64,000 bases of DNA from Armatimonadota bacterium (GTDB lineage Bacteria; Armatimonadota; Fimbriimonadia; Fimbriimonadales; Fimbriimonadaceae). Location: assembly GCA_018268255.1 (NCBI GenBank), contig JAFDWX010000003.1, positions 333,740 to 397,739 on the forward strand. The letters run 5' to 3'. The translations under genes and the position numbers were made by a program. Of the stretch, positions 16,445 to 25,291 are shown piece after piece (the first letter of the stretch is position 1; every line of letters begins with the position of its first letter). Below the pieces are notes generated by a model. The model was given only the letters and a program-made list of their open reading frames with translations. It did no database searches and had not been told where the DNA came from.

Positions 16445-16930
16445 TTATTGGTTCCAGAGTTCCGAGCCAATCGCGCTTTTTGTGTCAACGCTCACAACTC
16501 GCCATTTTGAGGACGGAATGAATCCGTATTCGGTTGCGAACTCCTTCTCCAGCGATATTTTCACGTCGGGAACAGAAAAATCCTGCTGAAAGGTCAAAAG
16601 CTGCAATTTAATCTTGACCGGGGTCGAGATGGTCGCTTTGTTTTCTTCGATCGTGGCTGTTGGATTGACGATGGTCACATCTGGCTTGGCTTTTCTGATC
16701 CAATCACCAATCTCGCCCTTGCTGGCTCCCCCTTGGCCGTCAAGGGTCGCCCGGCCACTCACAAAGTCGAGAACCGGTCCAGGTTTGCCTTCCTTTGCCG
16801 CAGCAATCGCCTCGTTGAGCGCGATTTGAATCTGCTGCTGGTCGGACGGTCGATTGAGCATTTTCAGTCCCACAAACCCGACCAATCCCAGAACCACCAC
16901 AACGACGACTCCAATTAGTATTCGCTTCAT
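16445..16930 (-). CDS. Small membrane-anchored protein of unknown function
   Basis: A 161-residue protein with an N-terminal anchor (MKRILIGVVVVVVLGLVGFVGLKML) and an extracytoplasmic alpha/beta domain resembling a SnoaL/NTF2-type cone (helix IQIALNEAIAAAKEGKPGPVLDFV, then strands ATIEENKATISTPVKIKLQLL). Its start overlaps the ribF stop by 4 nt (ATGA), so it is expressed with ribF. No known role. Confidence 0.7.
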   Translation of the reverse strand: MKRILIGVVVVVVLGLVGFVGLKMLNRPSDQQQIQIALNEAIAAAKEGKPGPVLDFVSGRATLDGQGGASKGEIGDWIRKAKPDVTIVNPTATIEENKATISTPVKIKLQLLTFQQDFSVPDVKISLEKEFATEYGFIPSSKWRVVSVDTKSAIGSELWNQ

Positions 16931-17850
16931 TGCGCCACCACCTGGCCGATTTTCTCAATGTCTCGGCTCATTTGTTCCTTAAGTGCCTCTATGGAGTCAA
17001 AACGTTCTTGACCTCGAATTCGGTCCAGAAACTCAAGGCGCACCGATTGGCCGTAAAGCTCGTCTCCCGGGTAGTCAAGCAGGTAAGCCTCAAGCGCGCG
17101 TCCAATTCCCGGAATGGTCGGTCGCCCACCCAGGCTGATCGCAGCGACGTAGGTACCCAGGGAGGTCTCACACCGACCCGCAAAGACGCCATCGGGTGGA
17201 AACACGTAGGATTCTGCCATCGCAAGGTTGATTGTCGGGTAACCCAAGGTCCGCCCAAGCTTTTCGCCACCGACCACGATCCCGGAAATGCTCCACGATC
17301 GACCCAGCAGGTGGGAAGCTTCTGCAACGTTTCCCTCGGCGATCAAATGACGGATGGTCGTGCTGCTGATTCTCTTGCCGCAGTCCACGTACTCAGGCAC
17401 CAGAGTTGTGTGGATATGATCCTTCAGCCATTTACCGGTGCCTTCTCGATCCCTGCCGAATCCGAAGTCTTCTCCCACCACAACCCGCTCTGCCTTCATT
17501 TTGCTGATAAGAACGTCTTGGAGGAAGTCTTCAGCCGGGGTTTGAGAAAGTGCTGCATTGAAGGGAATGACGGCCACCACGGAAGCGCCGATATGATAGA
17601 ACTGCCGCAGATTCTCTGCCACGGCAGCGATGAGCGGCGGACAACGATCAGGTCTCAAAACGGACGCCGGGTGCCGGTCGAACGTCACCACAATGGACGG
17701 GCATTCAAGCTCTTTGGACTGCCTGACGCACTCTCGAATGACTTCCTGATGGCCACGATGCACTCCATCGAAAGTGCCGATGCAAACGACAGATCTTGTC
17801 CAAGTTGCCTCAAGCGATGCGAGTCCGAAGTGAGTGATGAGAGTTGCCAC
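16927..17850 (-). CDS. ribF: Bifunctional riboflavin kinase / FAD synthetase
   Basis: A 307-residue RibF of typical length. The N-terminal nucleotidyltransferase has GTFDGVHRGHQEVI and later the ISSTTIRHLI motif. The C-terminal flavokinase domain has GEKLGRTLGYPTINL, FPPDGVFAG and EAYLLDYPGDELYGQSVRLEFL. It converts riboflavin to FMN and then FAD. The start is GTG 17850. It is upstream of the small anchored protein in one operon and divergent from the AddB-like gene. A perfect 15-nt palindrome (17860-17874) sits just upstream. Confidence 0.95.
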   Translation of the reverse strand: MATLITHFGLASLEATWTRSVVCIGTFDGVHRGHQEVIRECVRQSKELECPSIVVTFDRHPASVLRPDRCPPLIAAVAENLRQFYHIGASVVAVIPFNAALSQTPAEDFLQDVLISKMKAERVVVGEDFGFGRDREGTGKWLKDHIHTTLVPEYVDCGKRISSTTIRHLIAEGNVAEASHLLGRSWSISGIVVGGEKLGRTLGYPTINLAMAESYVFPPDGVFAGRCETSLGTYVAAISLGGRPTIPGIGRALEAYLLDYPGDELYGQSVRLEFLDRIRGQERFDSIEALKEQMSRDIEKIGQVVAQ

Positions 17851-17859
17851 AGCTACAGG

Positions 17860-17874
17860 ACGGGATTATCCCGT
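17860..17874. promoter_or_regulatory. Perfect palindrome between divergent ribF and AddB-like genes
   Basis: ACGGGAT T ATCCCGT lies 10 nt upstream of the ribF start and 46 nt from the divergent start. It could be an operator or part of the ribF 5' leader. No regulator is identifiable. Confidence 0.3.
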
Positions 17875-17919
17875 GTTACGGGTGCAATTGCTTAACCCGG
17901 AGTCATAATAGATAGACAA

Positions 17920-20814
17920 ATGTCTGGAAATCGCCTTCGGCTCGCCTGGTACACGCCAGGGTCCGCATCCCTTGAGGAGGCTGTTCGCAGCCATATCGAA
18001 CCGAATGGCGTTGTGACCTCCTTCGAATCCTCGGCGATTCTGCCGCTCTATCCTCTGCGCGAAGAAATCGAAGGCCTCGAATTCATGGGGTTCGAATCGG
18101 TCGTAGCACAGGCAAGTCGAATCGTGAAAATGGACTCGACGACTCTGCCGACGCCCGATCAGGTGCACGCGATCCTGGAAACTCGGTGCGGAAAACTCGC
18201 AGAAGGCAACCCATTCTACGCCTCTCGGAAGTTCGTGGGAACGCATCGTGCACTAAGCCGCGCCATTCAAGAACTTCGGCACTTTGGATACCATCCGGAA
18301 GATCTCCGAACGGCCGCCGGAGCCGCTGAGTCCCATTCGTCCAGAAAGCTCACGGCTCTTGCAGACATTTGGCAGGGACTTGAAGACGACCTTCACGACC
18401 TTGGATTTGAGTTTGGAACCGAGCGCGCCGTGCGCATGCTCGAGCTTTCTGGAAACACCTCTCATGCGATGCCAAACGTGGTTGCAGTCGCCGGGACCTC
18501 TTTCGAGCCGCAGTATCTCAGCTGGCTCCAATGGCTGTGTGCGCAGGGGACACGCGTCAGTATTCTGATTGAGGGCATCCCCGCACGAGCGGACCTGTTC
18601 CAGAACGCGTGGCGCACCATCGCCCATTTAGGTATCGATGCAGAAGCTCCCGAGATCCGTCCGGCCCTCTATCAAACTCTTTTCGACAAGGTAGAGCCCG
18701 AACTCCCAGCACCACAGGTATCGGTCTTGACTGCTGCGGATCCACTTACTGAAGCTGAGTGGATTGTGAGGACATGCATCAAAGAAGTGGGTCAGGGGGT
18801 CATCCCAGAGAGGATCGTGATCGCGTTACGCGATCCTGATACCTACCACCCTCTGCTACAAATGGCCGCCAGGCTGTTTGGAGCTCCCCTCTGGGTGAAC
18901 CACAGCGTTGAACTCTTGACGAACAGCTTTGTAGCTTTCATCCTGTGCCTGCTTGAGTGCCTCGCCGATTCGGATGTTCGAAAACTCCGCCGGGTGCTTC
19001 CGAGTACCTATCTCCAGATCGATCCAAAGGTCCAAAAGGAACTCAGCGATCTTTTGATCGAGGCGCGACACCACGAGCCCGCATGGGAATGGCTTGAAAC
19101 ACAGCTGCTGGTCGATGCTCCCGAGTATCGGTGGCTTTTGGACATTTTGGATTGGAGGAAGAGCGTTCTCGCCGAAAGTGCATCTTGGGTGACTTGGGTG
19201 GATCGGTTCAGGAAGCTCACCGAGCTGGATCCACTTCCGACGACGGTGATGTCGGAGGCCAACCCAACACAGCGCCGAGATGAACAAGCACGCAATCGGA
19301 TGCAGATCTCGATTGCCCGATACGGGGTCGTTTTCGACCACGCGAACGGGAGGAACTTCGAGTTGCCGGAGTTTGTCCGGAAGTGTCGCGAAATCTGGGA
19401 GAACCAGGAGTGCACCGTTCCCCCAGGGCAGCGAGGCGGGATTCGACTGGTGAATCACCTGTCCAGGGTGGGAGACGCGGATGTTCTACTTGTTCCCGGG
19501 ATGCTTGAAGGACAGATGCCCCGCCGTCGGTCTGAAGATCCAATCCTCGACGACGCCGACAGAGAGCAGTTGAGTCGGGCATGTTCCGAGAAACCGCCTC
19601 TGCTGTCCTCGCACGAAAAGGCACGGATGGAGCGTGACGACTTTGTCCGGATGGTGGCATTGGCAGGCAAGAAACTCGTGCTGTCGCTACCTATCACGTC
19701 CGATGACCGAGACAACACGCCCGCGTTCTACCTGTACGAGATCCAGCGCGCTCTGACGGGCAAAATCGACTACGTCGATCTGAATCTCAAAATGGTCTTC
19801 CCACCCATTGAGAGTGCTGTGACGCCTCGGGACCTTGTGATACGCGAGAAACTCGACGGCCCGCGCGAGACGCTATACCCAACCAAGCTGACCCAGCCTT
19901 CGGCAAAGGCCGCTGTCACACCACCCTACGAATCGGGCGTCTATGCGGAGGAACTCGGCCGAGCGCTCCTGTGCACCTTCCAGAGTTCGTGTCGTGACCG
20001 GCTGAACCTGTGGCCGTCCACGACCAGCCACGCAACCGCCCGAATCACACAAATTCCCAAACGTGCGCACCTTTCTACCGCTCCAGACCGAGAAACGGCG
20101 CGCGCAGCCATCGATAAGGAAGTGCAAGAGGAACTTGCCTCTCAGTTCGCTCAACTTGAGTTTTGGGAATGGCGCGTTCTGGAGTCCGCGGCGAAGCGTT
20201 ACGCCGATCAGTGGATCGATCGCGAGTTCAAAATGCGTGAGATTTGGCCAGTTCAGCCAGGGAAGTCCCGTGCCCGCGTCCGGTTAGGGCAGAATGGCAC
20301 CCGACAGACGATTGAACTGGGGGATCGTAAGATCACTTTGCTCAATGAAATTTCTGCGCTGGTCTTGATCGGGAATATGGGTGTTGTCGTTGATTATCGC
20401 CACTCGGATCCGTCCCTGAAATACCCCTCGGAGTCTGGAGGAGATTCGGCCCAAAATCACTCCAGACGGCTGGTACACGGTCTACTTCTCCAACAAGCAA
20501 CCCAGCAATGCCACGCCCAGGCTTTGTTGATCGACAGCCTTAACAAACCTCGTCACCTATACTTGGCTAACGCCGAAGAGGCAAACTTGCCTTCGGTCAA
20601 AGGGGTTGCAGAGGTAACAAGGTTCACCAATACCTTTGAGGATTTGCACCATGAGGTGGTTTTTGGTGTTCGGTCGGCGGTTGCGAAGCTGGATCGTTTG
20701 GACATGGCACCGACACCAGGAGATTATTGCGAACTCTGCGAGTACGGCGAACTCTGCCGCTCTGGGAGCCAATTCTCAGACTCCATGGGCTCATTCGAGG
20801 AGGATACGGAATAG
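17920..20814 (+). CDS. AddB-like protein with Fe-S cysteines and a degenerate PD-(D/E)XK site
   Basis: A 964-residue protein in the AddB position, immediately before an AddA-like helicase. The N-terminal and middle parts resemble an inactivated helicase fold (no Walker A), including a LLVPGMLEGQMPRRRSEDPIL region typical of AddB/RexB. The C-terminal Fe-S nuclease domain keeps four cysteines: C691 (QSSCRDRLNLW) and the CxxCxxxxxC triad C937, C940, C946 (DYCELCEYGELCR). The catalytic positions look altered: N809 where an Asp is expected (LLNEIS) and D825-Y-R827 where D-Y-K is normal. It probably functions in double-strand-break repair with the next gene. A -10-like CATAAT is 10 nt before the start. 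Confidence 0.75.
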   Translation: MSGNRLRLAWYTPGSASLEEAVRSHIEPNGVVTSFESSAILPLYPLREEIEGLEFMGFESVVAQASRIVKMDSTTLPTPDQVHAILETRCGKLAEGNPFYASRKFVGTHRALSRAIQELRHFGYHPEDLRTAAGAAESHSSRKLTALADIWQGLEDDLHDLGFEFGTERAVRMLELSGNTSHAMPNVVAVAGTSFEPQYLSWLQWLCAQGTRVSILIEGIPARADLFQNAWRTIAHLGIDAEAPEIRPALYQTLFDKVEPELPAPQVSVLTAADPLTEAEWIVRTCIKEVGQGVIPERIVIALRDPDTYHPLLQMAARLFGAPLWVNHSVELLTNSFVAFILCLLECLADSDVRKLRRVLPSTYLQIDPKVQKELSDLLIEARHHEPAWEWLETQLLVDAPEYRWLLDILDWRKSVLAESASWVTWVDRFRKLTELDPLPTTVMSEANPTQRRDEQARNRMQISIARYGVVFDHANGRNFELPEFVRKCREIWENQECTVPPGQRGGIRLVNHLSRVGDADVLLVPGMLEGQMPRRRSEDPILDDADREQLSRACSEKPPLLSSHEKARMERDDFVRMVALAGKKLVLSLPITSDDRDNTPAFYLYEIQRALTGKIDYVDLNLKMVFPPIESAVTPRDLVIREKLDGPRETLYPTKLTQPSAKAAVTPPYESGVYAEELGRALLCTFQSSCRDRLNLWPSTTSHATARITQIPKRAHLSTAPDRETARAAIDKEVQEELASQFAQLEFWEWRVLESAAKRYADQWIDREFKMREIWPVQPGKSRARVRLGQNGTRQTIELGDRKITLLNEISALVLIGNMGVVVDYRHSDPSLKYPSESGGDSAQNHSRRLVHGLLLQQATQQCHAQALLIDSLNKPRHLYLANAEEANLPSVKGVAEVTRFTNTFEDLHHEVVFGVRSAVAKLDRLDMAPTPGDYCELCEYGELCRSGSQFSDSMGSFEEDTE

Positions 20815-23159
20815 CGCAGAACTTTGAGTGGACTGCAGAGCAGCGAGCTGTGTTGGAGTGCGATGCTCCCCGAATCATCGTTCGAGCTTCAGCGGGAGCG
20901 GGGAAGACCGGTGTTCTCGTGGGCAAATATCTCCGGTTTGTGGCAGAGATGGGCTATCGACCGGACCAAATTCTCACTATCACGTACACCAAAAAGGCCG
21001 CTGCAGAGATGAAGTCGCGCATCGTCGACTCTCTGAAGGCCCAGGGGCGATTCGACGACGCGCAGATTGCGGAAACTGGCCCAATCCAGACGATCCACAG
21101 CTTTTATGAGCGCGTCCTGCGCGAAAACGCCATCATCGCCGGTGTCGATCCTGGGTTTGAGATCGCCTCGAGCGCAGTGACGGGCCCGATGCAGGAGCGG
21201 GCGTTCCAGGCAGAGCTCCATGAGCCGAACTCGTGGACTCCGGAGATCGCTGCCACAGTCCTCGCGCTGTCAGCTCGGCGGGCATACCGTTCGGATAGCG
21301 ATGAACTTACTATCGCAGTGGGAAAAGTCATTGAGGGATTGCAGCAAACAGGTTGCGGACCTGGTGACCTGTGGCCCATTTATTCCACCCGAGAAGGGTA
21401 CTGGCGGCACCTTTCGACGAGCATGGCCGGGGCGCTTCCAAAGGAAATTCGAGACAGTCTCCAAGACCTTGATCACACCCTGTTTGACCAAGTCAAGGCC
21501 ATTGTTGCCGAGCGATACGGCGCGAAGCGCGGAGTGGTGCCCAAGTACTTTTCACAGAAATTCGAACCAGAGGAGCTTGATTTCGCGATTACTCTATCCG
21601 TAGGGGTCGCACAAATCGCTCTGCGGGTCTGGACCCAGGTGGAACGGGAGATGCTGGAAAGCCAGCAGTTCGACTTTCAACTCTTGGAAAGGCTCGCGGT
21701 TGAACTCGTCGAAAGGGAGCCCGTCGTCCAACATCGGCTGTGTCGACAGTACCGCGCGATGCTGGTGGACGAGACCCAAGATGTCAACCCCATTCAATAT
21801 CGGCTTGTGGACGCACTGGATCTCCCCCACGTGATGCTGGTGGGTGATCCCCAGCAGTCCATCTTCGCGTTTCGAGGCGCAGATCACCGGCTGTTTATTG
21901 AAAGAACTGATCAGACGCTTACGTTGCCGCTCAGCCGCAATCATCGATCCACGCCTTCGATCCTCTCCTTTGTGGACACCGTATTTGAGCAGATTTGGCC
22001 CGAGAATTATCGCCCGATGAGTGCCCTGAACCGGGACGATCCGTTTGGCTCTCGCGAGGAAATTCCTTTTCACGACGTCGAGTACTGGATCCAACACCGA
22101 GGCGAGCAGCCTGCTCAACCTGCCGTTCGGGGAGTTCTAACTTTGCTCGAAGAGGGCGCACGCCCAGGGGAAATCTGTGTGTTGGTTCGACGAGCCGAGG
22201 AAGGTGGAGCCATGCGCCGATTGCTGATCGATGCGGGAGTTCCAGCGCAATTCCTGGGCCAGACAAAGCGGTTCTATCACGGCATGGTAGTTCGGGACAT
22301 CGCCAATGCACTGACCGCGCTCGCAGAACCCAACCGCGACTTTTCGCTGTTAGCGCTGCTCCGATCGCCCTTCGTAGGGCTTTCGCTCGATGCAGTGGTG
22401 AATCTGGCATCCAACAAGCCGGTATCGCACGCGCTCCTTGACTTCGAACCGGAATCCGACGAAGATCGCGAACGGTTCACCGTTTTCAAAGAGTGGTACT
22501 TGCGTCTGCGATCCCACGCCGACCGGCTCTCTGCCTGGGAAGTCATGGGGGAACTCTTTGAGAAGACACCGTTTCTCGAACGGATGGCCGCTCGCCCCGA
22601 TGCAGGGCAGAACTTGGCAGATGCACGAAAGCTGCTGATGTTGGCCGCGTCCGCTACGACGATGGGACCTCTCGCCTACTCCGAACACATCCGCAAGACT
22701 CAGCGGATTGCCTACAAGGAAGGCGAGGCGCCGCCCATCGACGGGGAATTGGATGAGGTGACGATCATGACGCTCCATTCCGCCAAAGGGTTGGAGTTTG
22801 ACTATGTGGTCATTCCCAACATGAACCAAAGCAGGTTCAGGATGAGTTCGCCGATCATCGTCAAGTCCCACCACCTGGCGTTTTATGCGGAATCCGGTTC
22901 GAAGCAACCGATTTTGGAGTGGGCCAAGGACCTGCTACGGGAGAACGACGACGCCGAGGAGTTGCGACTCCTTTACGTCGCTCTCACCCGCGCCAAAAAG
23001 AGACTGTGTCTGGTGATGCCCGAGAAGTGCACCCCTGGGCGTGCGTTCGACCATCTATTTCGGGCTGTTCCATACAAGGGCACTGCGCCCAAAGGGCTAA
23101 AAGTACGGTTTGATCCGCGAGATTCCAACCTCTCGGTACAATCCAACGATGCGCTTTAA
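20811..23159 (+). CDS. AddA-like UvrD/Rep-family helicase lacking the C-terminal nuclease; probable AUA start
   Basis: SF1A helicase: Q-motif FEWTAEQRAVLE, Walker A ASAGAGKT (residues ~27-34), VDETQD at ~320, GDPQQSIFAFRGA, LSRNHRSTPSI, MTLHSAKGLEFDYVVIP and LLYVALTRAKKRL at ~720. At ~782 residues it ends soon after motif VI, whereas AddA is usually ~1,200 residues with a nuclease domain. No ATG, GTG or TTG in frame keeps the Q-motif close to a Shine-Dalgarno. ATA 20811 is 7 nt after AGGAGG (20798-20803) and overlaps the previous stop as ATAG, so AUA is the likeliest start. Confidence 0.82.
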   Translation: MAQNFEWTAEQRAVLECDAPRIIVRASAGAGKTGVLVGKYLRFVAEMGYRPDQILTITYTKKAAAEMKSRIVDSLKAQGRFDDAQIAETGPIQTIHSFYERVLRENAIIAGVDPGFEIASSAVTGPMQERAFQAELHEPNSWTPEIAATVLALSARRAYRSDSDELTIAVGKVIEGLQQTGCGPGDLWPIYSTREGYWRHLSTSMAGALPKEIRDSLQDLDHTLFDQVKAIVAERYGAKRGVVPKYFSQKFEPEELDFAITLSVGVAQIALRVWTQVEREMLESQQFDFQLLERLAVELVEREPVVQHRLCRQYRAMLVDETQDVNPIQYRLVDALDLPHVMLVGDPQQSIFAFRGADHRLFIERTDQTLTLPLSRNHRSTPSILSFVDTVFEQIWPENYRPMSALNRDDPFGSREEIPFHDVEYWIQHRGEQPAQPAVRGVLTLLEEGARPGEICVLVRRAEEGGAMRRLLIDAGVPAQFLGQTKRFYHGMVVRDIANALTALAEPNRDFSLLALLRSPFVGLSLDAVVNLASNKPVSHALLDFEPESDEDRERFTVFKEWYLRLRSHADRLSAWEVMGELFEKTPFLERMAARPDAGQNLADARKLLMLAASATTMGPLAYSEHIRKTQRIAYKEGEAPPIDGELDEVTIMTLHSAKGLEFDYVVIPNMNQSRFRMSSPIIVKSHHLAFYAESGSKQPILEWAKDLLRENDDAEELRLLYVALTRAKKRLCLVMPEKCTPGRAFDHLFRAVPYKGTAPKGLKVRFDPRDSNLSVQSNDAL
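23137..23142 (+). promoter_or_regulatory. -10 element of a leaderless transcript inside the helicase 3' end
   Basis: TACAAT, then exactly 6 nt, then ATG 23149, without a Shine-Dalgarno. The promoter lies within the end of the helicase coding sequence. Confidence 0.45.
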
Positions 23160-24003
23160 GGCCGCTTGCGTCCAGTTCGCCCCCAAAAAAGCAGAAATCG
23201 AGGACAATCTGTCGTCCATCGCTCGTCACGCGCAGACGGCTGTGGCTCAAGGGGCGAGCTTAGTAGTGTTTCCAGAGACATCGACTTCTGGCTACTTTCT
23301 GGAAGGCGGCGTGTACGAAAGCTCGCTGCGCCCGGATGAGCTTGCCGAGAGGCTTGCAGCAAAGATTGGCGCCCTCAGCGAGCCACTCGACTTGGTTGTC
23401 GGCTTCTATGAGCGAGCCGACGAGGACCTGTTTAACAGCGTTGCGTACATCACATTTGAGGATGGGCAAGCAACCGTGCGACAGGTGTATCGCAAGTTCT
23501 TCCTGCCGACGTACGGAGTGTTTGATGAGGAACGGTTCGTATCTCGAGGAAGAGAGCTGGGAGTTGTGGAAACCCGCTTCGGAAAAGTGGGACTCTTGAT
23601 TTGTGAAGACGTTTGGCATAGCATCATGCCCACGCTCACAGTGCTGGCAGGTGCGACCATCCTGGTCGTGCCGAGCGCTTCGCCAGCCCGAGGATTCGAA
23701 GGAGATAAACCAGGCAACTTGGCTCGTTACGAAGACCTGCTGTTGGCTATTAGCCGCGAACACAGCGTTTTCTGCCTGAACTCCATGCTTTGTGGGTTTG
23801 AAGGCGGTAAGGGGTTTGTCGGAGGCAGTATCGCTGTGGACCCCATGGGGCATTTTCTGAACCGAGGTCCGTTGCTGGAAGAGCACATGATGCTGGTCGA
23901 TATCGATACAGACTTGGTGCACATTGCTCGATCGCAATCACCGCTATTGGGAGACCTCCGTGCGGCGTGGAGCGATCTGGCATCTCTAGCGAAGGACCTT
24001 TAA
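23149..24003 (+). CDS. Nitrilase-superfamily (carbon-nitrogen hydrolase) amidase
   Basis: A 284-residue CN-hydrolase with the full catalytic triad context: Glu in VVFPETSTSGYFL, Lys in YRKFFLPTYGVFDEERFV, and Cys in VGLLICEDVWHSIMPT. It starts MRFKAACVQFAPKKAE, a standard nitrilase N-terminus. It resembles the glutaminase/amidase branch associated with NAD synthetase or N-carbamoyl amidases; the exact substrate is unknown. It overlaps the helicase stop by 11 nt but has its own -10-like element. The 3' end overlaps the convergent DUF454 gene by 4 nt. Confidence 0.88.
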   Translation: MRFKAACVQFAPKKAEIEDNLSSIARHAQTAVAQGASLVVFPETSTSGYFLEGGVYESSLRPDELAERLAAKIGALSEPLDLVVGFYERADEDLFNSVAYITFEDGQATVRQVYRKFFLPTYGVFDEERFVSRGRELGVVETRFGKVGLLICEDVWHSIMPTLTVLAGATILVVPSASPARGFEGDKPGNLARYEDLLLAISREHSVFCLNSMLCGFEGGKGFVGGSIAVDPMGHFLNRGPLLEEHMMLVDIDTDLVHIARSQSPLLGDLRAAWSDLASLAKDL

Positions 24004-24398
24004 GCTGCTTTCTGGTTCTCGTGCGCTCCGTGATCGGAAGAAACCGTTGTTTTAACCTTCACCAGGTAGATCGTTAGTGCGATCGCAACGCAGATTGAGA
24101 TGGGACTCGCCCAGGGACTCGGAGTTCGAATCACCGCGCTCAGGATGGCGATCCAAATCAGGCTGATCGCAATGACCTTCGTCCGTTTGGACATGCTTTT
24201 GTCGCGCTCCCAATTACGCAGCGTTTCGCCAAAGAGCCGATTGGTGGTCATCCACCGGTGCAAGCCCTCATGGCTTCGCGAAAAGCAATGAAGCGCCAGA
24301 ATCAGGAAGATGGTGCCGGGCAGGCCGGGAAGAACGACGCCGAGAATGCCAATCCCAGTGAGGATTAACCCTGCGATGAGAAAGACAAGTCTGGTCAT
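24000..24398 (-). CDS. DUF454 / YbaN-family inner-membrane protein
   Basis: A 132-residue protein with the YbaN pattern: helix LVFLIAGLILTGIGILGVVLPGLPGTIFLILALHCFSR, the loop RWMTTNRLFGETLRNWERDKSMS, and two closely spaced C-terminal helices. Function unknown in all members I know of. It overlaps the convergent amidase gene at the stop codon. Confidence 0.85.
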   Translation of the reverse strand: MTRLVFLIAGLILTGIGILGVVLPGLPGTIFLILALHCFSRSHEGLHRWMTTNRLFGETLRNWERDKSMSKRTKVIAISLIWIAILSAVIRTPSPWASPISICVAIALTIYLVKVKTTVSSDHGAHENQKAA

Positions 24399-24489
24399 AA
24401 CGGGAATTGCGGACTAACCGCATCTATGATTGTTTCCCGTACTCGCAAAATGAAGAGTGAGCATCGCGCCGATATTTTGACTCCAGCAA

Positions 24490-25275
24490 CTAAAGCTGGA
24501 AGCCTGGCGCGGTTTCTGCTGCCATTCCAGCAGGAATCACGGGATCCGCATTCGGATCAGGAATGTTTTCCAACGCAGTTCGAGCATCGATCGGATTTTC
24601 AATCGGATGGTCCACGAGAATGCGTCCATCCTTGAATCGGATCACGCGCTTGCAGTGGTGAGCCACCTCCTCTTCGTGCGTGACGATCACCACGGTTTTT
24701 CCCTGGCGATTAAGATCTTGGAACAAGGCCATGATCTCTTCCGTGGTCCGGGAATCCAGGTTACCGGTTGGCTCGTCGCCGAGGATGAGCAGAGGATCGT
24801 TCACGATGGCTCGAGCGATAGCGACGCGCTGCTGTTGACCACCCGAGAGCTCGTTGGGCTTGTGGTGAAGACGCTGTCCCAGGCCCACAACTTCCAAAGC
24901 GTGAGTCGCCGCTTCCACACGATTTTTGGATCCGGCATACACCATCGGGAGCTCGACGTTTTTGAGTGCAGAAGTTCGCGGCAGCAGGTTAAAGGTTTGA
25001 AAAACGAATCCGATGTACTTGTTCCGAATCTCCGCGAGCTCATTGTCATCGAGGGTGGCGACATTCTGGCCATTCAGGAAAAAATCGCCCGATGAAGGGC
25101 GGTCCAGGCATCCGATCAAGTTCATGAACGTCGATTTGCCCGAACCTGAGGGGCCCATGATGGCGACGAACTCGCCTTGCTCGATGGTCACCGTGGCTCC
25201 GCGCAGAGCATGGACGACCATATCTCCCATGACATAGTCTTTGGTGAGTTGGTTGGTTTCGATAACGTGGCTCAT
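24490..25275 (-). CDS. MacB-type ABC transporter ATP-binding protein
   Basis: ATG 25275 begins the standard N-terminus [21 protein letters not shown]; the open frame to 25365 has no family character. Walker [10 protein letters not shown], signature [15 protein letters not shown], Walker [17 protein letters not shown]-loop VTHEEEV. It is the last gene of the tolC-like/macA-like/permease/ATPase operon, 16 nt after the permease stop. In E. coli MacB the ATPase and permease are one chain; here they are separate. It should power export of a peptide, lipoprotein or drug through the TolC-like channel. Confidence 0.92.
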   Translation of the reverse strand: MSHVIETNQLTKDYVMGDMVVHALRGATVTIEQGEFVAIMGPSGSGKSTFMNLIGCLDRPSSGDFFLNGQNVATLDDNELAEIRNKYIGFVFQTFNLLPRTSALKNVELPMVYAGSKNRVEAATHALEVVGLGQRLHHKPNELSGGQQQRVAIARAIVNDPLLILGDEPTGNLDSRTTEEIMALFQDLNRQGKTVVIVTHEEEVAHHCKRVIRFKDGRILVDHPIENPIDARTALENIPDPNADPVIPAGMAAETAPGFQL

Positions 25276-25291
25276 GGCAATCTTTGACAGT

